Shown here: in pieces, positions 21,119 to 24,199 of the stretch | Layout of the letters: the number at the start of each line of letters is the position of its first letter | Numbering within the stretch: position 1 is the first letter of the stretch | From: CALJIC01 sp039805565 | GTDB taxonomy: Bacteria; Chloroflexota; Chloroflexia; Chloroflexales; Roseiflexaceae | Direction: 5' to 3' | Length of the DNA: 24,199 nt | Assembly (NCBI GenBank): GCA_039805565.1 | Contig: JBDLTZ010000236.1 | Coordinates: forward strand, 1 to 24,199 | Position numbers and translations under genes: made by a program | Notes under the pieces: generated by a model | Told to the model about the DNA's origin: nothing | Databases searched by the model: none | Seen by the model: the letters and a program-made list of their open reading frames with translations, nothing else

Positions 21119-21155
21119 AGGCCGGAGCGGCGCCAGTGAGCGCTGCCCGGCCTTT
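21119..21155 (+). terminator. spoVS terminator
   Basis: AGGCCGG (21119-21125) and CCGGCCT (21147-21153) enclose a further 7-bp stem (GCGGCGC with GCGCTGC) with a single bulged A. TTT follows. It is placed 27 bp after the spoVS stop. Confidence 0.75.
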
Positions 21156-21242
21156 GTGCTCCGGGCGGCCGCAACAATCCAGAGCGGCTCGGCGCGCTGT
21201 TCGCACGCCATGCCGCTCTGTGATTCGTGCCCAACGCGGGTC

Positions 21243-21312
21243 TTGACACGCCCCCTCTCAGGTGTATAGTCTCCTTTATAATTATGTAATTATGCAGTAA
21301 ATTGCATAATTA
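21243..21312 (+). promoter_or_regulatory. Promoter and AT-rich operator of the ArsR-DUF2087 gene
   Basis: TTGACA (21243-21248) and TATAGT (21265-21270) are separated by 16 bases. Just downstream, over the expected start site, two overlapping dyads share one arm: ATAATTA-TG-TAATTAT (21278-21293) and TAATTATGCA with TGCATAATTA (21287-21296, 21303-21312). This AT-rich block stands out in GC-rich DNA and has the form of ArsR/SmtB-type operators, so autorepression is likely. The ribosome binding site AAAGGAG follows. Confidence 0.75.
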
Positions 21313-21328
21313 AGAAAGGAGACCCACT

Positions 21329-22717
21329 ATGACACTTGGACCATTCCAATCTACTTCCGCCGCCCGCCCGCAGGTGAGCCTCGCCCCGGAGCCGGCCCTC
21401 AACGCACTCAACAGCTTGGCACTCCTCAACAGTGTCGAGCGGATGCCTGCCTTGGCGACGTGGGTGACGAACACCGCCGCAATGCTCAACCCCGAGCAGC
21501 GGCGTGCCAACCACCTGCTGCTCGACATCCTCGGCGGCGCGCTGGTCACCACCGGCGACTGGCAGGACTTCCCCGCCTACCTGGCAGACCTCGCCGCCCA
21601 GCCGCCGGAGACACTGCGCGACCGGGCCGTGCGGCACCTGGCAGGTACCGGCGACGACGCCCCGAGCCCGGCGGTGCTGCTCGACAATGCAGACGCCTTC
21701 GCCGCATATGTGATGCGGCAGTCCGCGGAGGCGCCACCTGACACCGAGCTCCTGCTGGAGGCCCATGCGCTCCTGCGCGAGCCACAGCGGCTACGTGACA
21801 TGGCTACAGCGCACCTACGAGCCATGTGGGAGGAGCACCTCGCCGTGGAGTGGAAGCGCGCTGTCAAGCAGCTCGACGCCGAGGTGAAGGGCTTCATGCA
21901 CCACGTACAGACGAACGCCATCTCGACGATCGAGAACCTGCGCGCCTTCGCGGGTCCCGAGCTGGTGGACGCCGTAACGACGCAGCGCGGCCCAGTGCAG
22001 CACATCTATTTCGTGCCATCGCCCCACACCGGGCGCTATGTCACGCGCCTGTACCACGACGGCACGCTCTGGCTGTTCTTCCACGCCCCGCGCAACTTCG
22101 CCGTTCTAGCACGCCAGGCACCGATCAGCCGCAAGGAGCTCCAGCTGCGCCTCGAGGCCCTGGCCGACGAGACGCGGCTACGCCTCCTTGAGCTGTTCGC
22201 CGAGCGCGACGAGCTGACGGCCCAGGAGATCCAGGAGGCGCTGGAGCTCACCCAGTCGACGGCCTCGCGCCAGCTCCGGAGCCTGGCGCTTTACCTCGTC
22301 GAGCGGCGCGGTGAGGGGGCGAGCAAGTACTACCAGCTCAGCCCGGCCCAGTTCGACATGACCTTCCGCGCGCTCAAGCGACTGCTGAACGGCGCGCAGG
22401 AGAGCGACCAGGACGCGCGTCAGGAGGCGGGCGACCTACGCCGCTTCATGGATCGGCGGGGGCGGCTGACGATGTTCCCCACCAAGAGGCGCGACCAGCT
22501 CCTCGTGCTTGAGTATCTGGCGGAGCGCTTCGAGCTGGGGCGGATGTACACTGAACGTGAGGTGAACGATGTTATCGCCCGCCACCTCTCCTACGACGAC
22601 TTCGTCACCATCAGGCGCGAGCTCTTCAACTGGAAGTTTCTCGGCCGTGAGCGGGATGGCTCACGGTACTGGCGCATCAACCCAGCTGAGCGGGCAACCG
22701 AGAGCGCGGTGCTGTGA
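21329..22717 (+). CDS. ArsR-type regulator with N-terminal sensor-like region and C-terminal DUF2087 domain
   Basis: The 462-residue protein has three parts. Residues 1-265 resemble the long N-terminal region found in some ArsR-like regulators (DUF5937-like, low confidence), ending in YVTRLYHDGTLWLFFHAPRNF. Residues 268-342 are an ArsR-type winged helix (RLEALADETRLRLLELFAE... TQSTASRQLRSLALYLVERR). Residues 373-450 match DUF2087 (RRGRLTMFPTKRRDQLLVLEYLAERF...YTEREVN...TIRRELFNWKFLGRERDGSRYWR). It has a good ribosome binding site (AAAGGAGACCCACT), its own promoter with an AT-rich operator, and a strong terminator at 22791. No metal-binding cysteines are present, so it is not a classic metal sensor. 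The signal and other targets are unknown. Confidence 0.85.
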   Translation: MTLGPFQSTSAARPQVSLAPEPALNALNSLALLNSVERMPALATWVTNTAAMLNPEQRRANHLLLDILGGALVTTGDWQDFPAYLADLAAQPPETLRDRAVRHLAGTGDDAPSPAVLLDNADAFAAYVMRQSAEAPPDTELLLEAHALLREPQRLRDMATAHLRAMWEEHLAVEWKRAVKQLDAEVKGFMHHVQTNAISTIENLRAFAGPELVDAVTTQRGPVQHIYFVPSPHTGRYVTRLYHDGTLWLFFHAPRNFAVLARQAPISRKELQLRLEALADETRLRLLELFAERDELTAQEIQEALELTQSTASRQLRSLALYLVERRGEGASKYYQLSPAQFDMTFRALKRLLNGAQESDQDARQEAGDLRRFMDRRGRLTMFPTKRRDQLLVLEYLAERFELGRMYTEREVNDVIARHLSYDDFVTIRRELFNWKFLGRERDGSRYWRINPAERATESAVL

Positions 22718-22790
22718 CCACCTCGCACACGCATTGCATCAAGATCGATCAGCCTGACGCGAACCAACTGGCGTAAGCTGTATGCCAGTA

Positions 22791-22840
22791 AGGGAGAGCG
22801 CTGAGAGGGAAGGCTTCTCTCCGCGCTCTTCCTTTGTTTT
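22791..22840 (+). terminator. Terminator (or attenuator) between the ArsR-type gene and the response regulator
   Basis: AGGGAGAGCGC (22791-22801) pairs with GCGCTCTTCCT (22823-22833). A one-base mismatch then separates a further GAGAG/CTCTC stem (22803-22807 with 22817-22821). TTTGTTTT follows. It ends only 18 bases before the response-regulator ATG, so it may also act as a leader hairpin for that gene. A second small dyad (ACTGGC/GCCAGT, about 22767-22789) lies just upstream. Confidence 0.8.
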
Positions 22841-22857
22841 GCGACGAGGAGGTTCAG

Positions 22858-23229
22858 ATGAAGATTCTGCTGGTCGAGGATAACGAGATGAACCGCGACA
22901 TGCTCTCGCGCCGCCTCGAGCGCAAGGGGTACGATGTGGTGATCGCCATCGACGGCGGGCAGGGGGTTGCACTGGCGATGAGCGAGCGGCCGGACCTCAT
23001 CCTGATGGACATGAGCCTGCCTGTGCTCGATGGGTGGGAGGCCACGCGGCAGATCAAAGCCAGCGGCACAACTGCCCACATCCCCGTGATTGCCCTGACA
23101 GCGCACGCCATGTCCGGTGACCGGGAGAACGCGATCGCGGCCGGCTGCGATGACTACGATACCAAGCCGGTGGAGCTCCCACGCCTACTTGGGAAGATCG
23201 AGTCGCTGCTCAGCCGCACTGATGTGTGA
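22858..23229 (+). CDS. Single-domain response regulator (CheY/DivK-like)
   Basis: The 123-residue protein is a bare receiver domain: acidic pair E7-D8 (LLVEDNEMNRDML), phosphoacceptor D51 (LILMDMSLPVLDGWEA), T81 (VIALTAHAM) and K103 (DDYDTKPVELPRLLGKI). No output domain follows. The DNEMNRDML and TAHAM/GDREN segments resemble receivers working with hybrid histidine kinases and phosphorelays. The ATG at 22858 is preceded by GAGGAGGTTCAG; an in-frame ATG at 22834 lies within the terminator T run. No histidine kinase is in the window, so the partner is encoded elsewhere. Confidence 0.93.
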   Translation: MKILLVEDNEMNRDMLSRRLERKGYDVVIAIDGGQGVALAMSERPDLILMDMSLPVLDGWEATRQIKASGTTAHIPVIALTAHAMSGDRENAIAAGCDDYDTKPVELPRLLGKIESLLSRTDV

Positions 23230-23327
23230 AATCCTTGTAATGACAGCAGAAGCTTAAAGTCTGTTAAAATCAATAATTACCGCTGGCCCTTCTCGTACAA
23301 GCACCAGAATACATCAACATATTGAGA

Positions 23328-23885
23328 ATGAATCTACTTATGCACGTCGCACTGCTGCGACTGCTGCTTGTAGCACTGCTCGCAGTGCTACTTGAAAACA
23401 TCTCGCTCGCGCAGGCGCAGGTTGTTGCAGCGGAACACCCAGTGATGTACCTTCCGCTCGTCACACGCGAGCTGAGCGACTCCGCGCTCTCGATCGCGCC
23501 ATACGAGCAGAAGGTGATCGACCTCACGAACAAGCTGCGCACCGAGGTGGGCTGCCCGGCCCTGACAGTATCACCCGAGCTCGCTCAAGTGGCGCGTGCT
23601 CACAGCCGCGATATGGCTGCAAACAATTTCTTCGACCACATCGGCTCGGACGGCTCTTCATCATTCCAGCGTGTGCAGCGGGCAGGCTACAGCTACTCGA
23701 TGGTTGCCGAGAATATCGCAGCCGGCTTCTCCACGCCGGAGAGCGTCATGCTCGCCTGGAGCCAGAGCCCCGGTCACCGCAGCAACCTCCTGAACTGTGC
23801 GCTGCGGGAGATCGGTGTCGGGTACGCGTTCGAGGCAGGGAGCGAGATGGGCCACTACTGGACGCAGGAGTTCGGCACGCCCTAG
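23328..23885 (+). CDS. Secreted CAP/SCP-domain protein (YkwD-like)
   Basis: The 185-residue protein has a hydrophobic signal peptide (residues about 5-30). A VMYLPLV segment (39-45) is of a type I associate with exported Chloroflexota proteins. The CAP domain (58-183) carries the conserved set His92 (ARAHSRDM), His104 (FDHIGSDG), Glu128 (VAENIAAG) and His150 (PGHRSNLL). Cys76 and Cys157 may form a disulphide. Bacterial CAP proteins are extracytoplasmic; their biochemical role is mostly unknown. The start is uncertain: ATG 23328, ATG 23340 or TTG 23322, none with a clear ribosome binding site. The upstream 23230-23327 is AT-rich, with TAAAAT near 23264 as a possible -10. Confidence 0.88.
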   Translation: MNLLMHVALLRLLLVALLAVLLENISLAQAQVVAAEHPVMYLPLVTRELSDSALSIAPYEQKVIDLTNKLRTEVGCPALTVSPELAQVARAHSRDMAANNFFDHIGSDGSSSFQRVQRAGYSYSMVAENIAAGFSTPESVMLAWSQSPGHRSNLLNCALREIGVGYAFEAGSEMGHYWTQEFGTP

Positions 23886-23919
23886 CACCCCACGTGAACG
23901 ATATTCGATCCAAACAGCA

Positions 23920-23950
23920 AGAGGCGGCGCTGATGAGCAGCGCCGCCTCT
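23920..23950. terminator. Bidirectional hairpin between convergent genes
   Basis: AGAGGCGGCGCTG (23920-23932) and CAGCGCCGCCTCT (23938-23950) form a perfect 13-bp stem with a 5-base loop. T tracts are weak on both sides (GTTATG on plus, GCTGTTTGG on minus). Its position between the CAP gene on plus and the partial gene on minus fits a shared terminator. Confidence 0.7.
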
Positions 23951-23987
23951 GTTATGTCCGGTTATAGGAAGGGGTTAGAAGCAGACG

Positions 23988-24199
23988 CTACTCGTCGCCG
24001 CCCTCATCGCCCTGCGGCGGCTTCGGGAAACCCAAGCGCCGTGGCGAGCCAGGACGCACGAACCCTCGGCCAAGGAACGGGCGCGCCCGGCGCTGCTCCT
24101 GATTGTTCTCAGCCCCCTGGTCACGCGTGGAGCGCGTTTCGTCGCGCCTACCAGCACGCGGTGCACCCTCGTCGCGCGGCCCGGTGAGCCCGCCCCGGT
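23988..24199 (-). CDS. Partial CDS: Arg/Gly/Glu-rich C-terminal tail of an unidentified protein
   Basis: A minus-strand frame is open from the right edge of the window to TAG at 23990-23988, giving 70 codons. The sequence is low complexity and highly charged (RDEGAPRAGRRDETR..., NNQEQRRARPFLGRGFVRPG, ending PKPPQGDEGGDE). It resembles the disordered basic tails of RNA-binding proteins such as DEAD-box helicases, but no domain is visible to name it. Third codon positions are mostly G or C, as in the neighbours, and the frame ends just before a hairpin. The 5' part lies outside the window. Confidence 0.5.
   Translation of the reverse strand, partial: RGGLTGPRDEGAPRAGRRDETRSTRDQGAENNQEQRRARPFLGRGFVRPGSPRRLGFPKPPQGDEGGDE

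Noticed and set aside
23894..24187. Plus-strand open frame of 97 codons after the CAP gene
   Set aside because: It starts just before the hairpin terminator, has no ribosome binding site and overlaps a more plausible minus-strand partial gene.

Overview
The window looks like chromosomal DNA from a GC-rich member of the Chloroflexota, most likely a Chloroflexales/Roseiflexus/Kouleothrix-type filament. This is an inference from gene content: a SpoVS homologue in a probably non-sporulating setting, an ArsR-type HTH fused to a DUF2087-like domain, a secreted CAP protein with a YLPLV motif after its signal peptide, several GT4/GT9 glycosyltransferases, and repeat-laden intergenic DNA. No plasmid, phage, transposase or CRISPR genes are visible.

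Left part (1-7554), minus strand: about 600 bases of repeat-rich, gene-free DNA, then a run of six glycosyltransferase genes read right to left: three GT9 heptosyltransferase-like proteins (two of them tandem paralogues sharing a four-cysteine motif), two GT4-like enzymes and a GT2 enzyme. They probably build a surface glycan. Most gene junctions carry repeats: a 32-bp tandem array, a 39-bp palindromic array and degenerate 7-bp arrays. At the 3' ends of three of the genes the 7-bp arrays form inverted pairs that are translated into related C-terminal tails (ATDDRR...ATD, and RSSVVG in two of them). This is the most unusual structure in the window.

Middle part (7828-15740), minus strand: a carbohydrate-use locus. 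A LacI-family repressor is followed by a lipoprotein sugar-binding protein, two ABC permeases, a short protein that is probably frameshifted at its 5' end, and a GH3 beta-glucosidase/xylosidase-like enzyme. Both the repressor gene and the transporter operon have a TTGACA-N16 promoter whose -10 box is followed directly by tandem 12-bp quasi-palindromes with a central CG. This suggests one repressor controls both and also itself.

Right part (15763-24199): a CAU-anticodon tRNA with a strong terminator; an M20-type peptidase homologue that appears to have lost most metal and catalytic residues, divergent from a family-5 peptide-type substrate-binding lipoprotein; dprA (apparently leaderless); spoVS; an ArsR-DUF2087 regulator with an AT-rich operator over its own start site; a single-domain response regulator; a secreted CAP-domain protein; and, entering from the right edge on the minus strand, the low-complexity tail of an unidentified protein. 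Most of these units are separated by hairpin terminators and look monocistronic.
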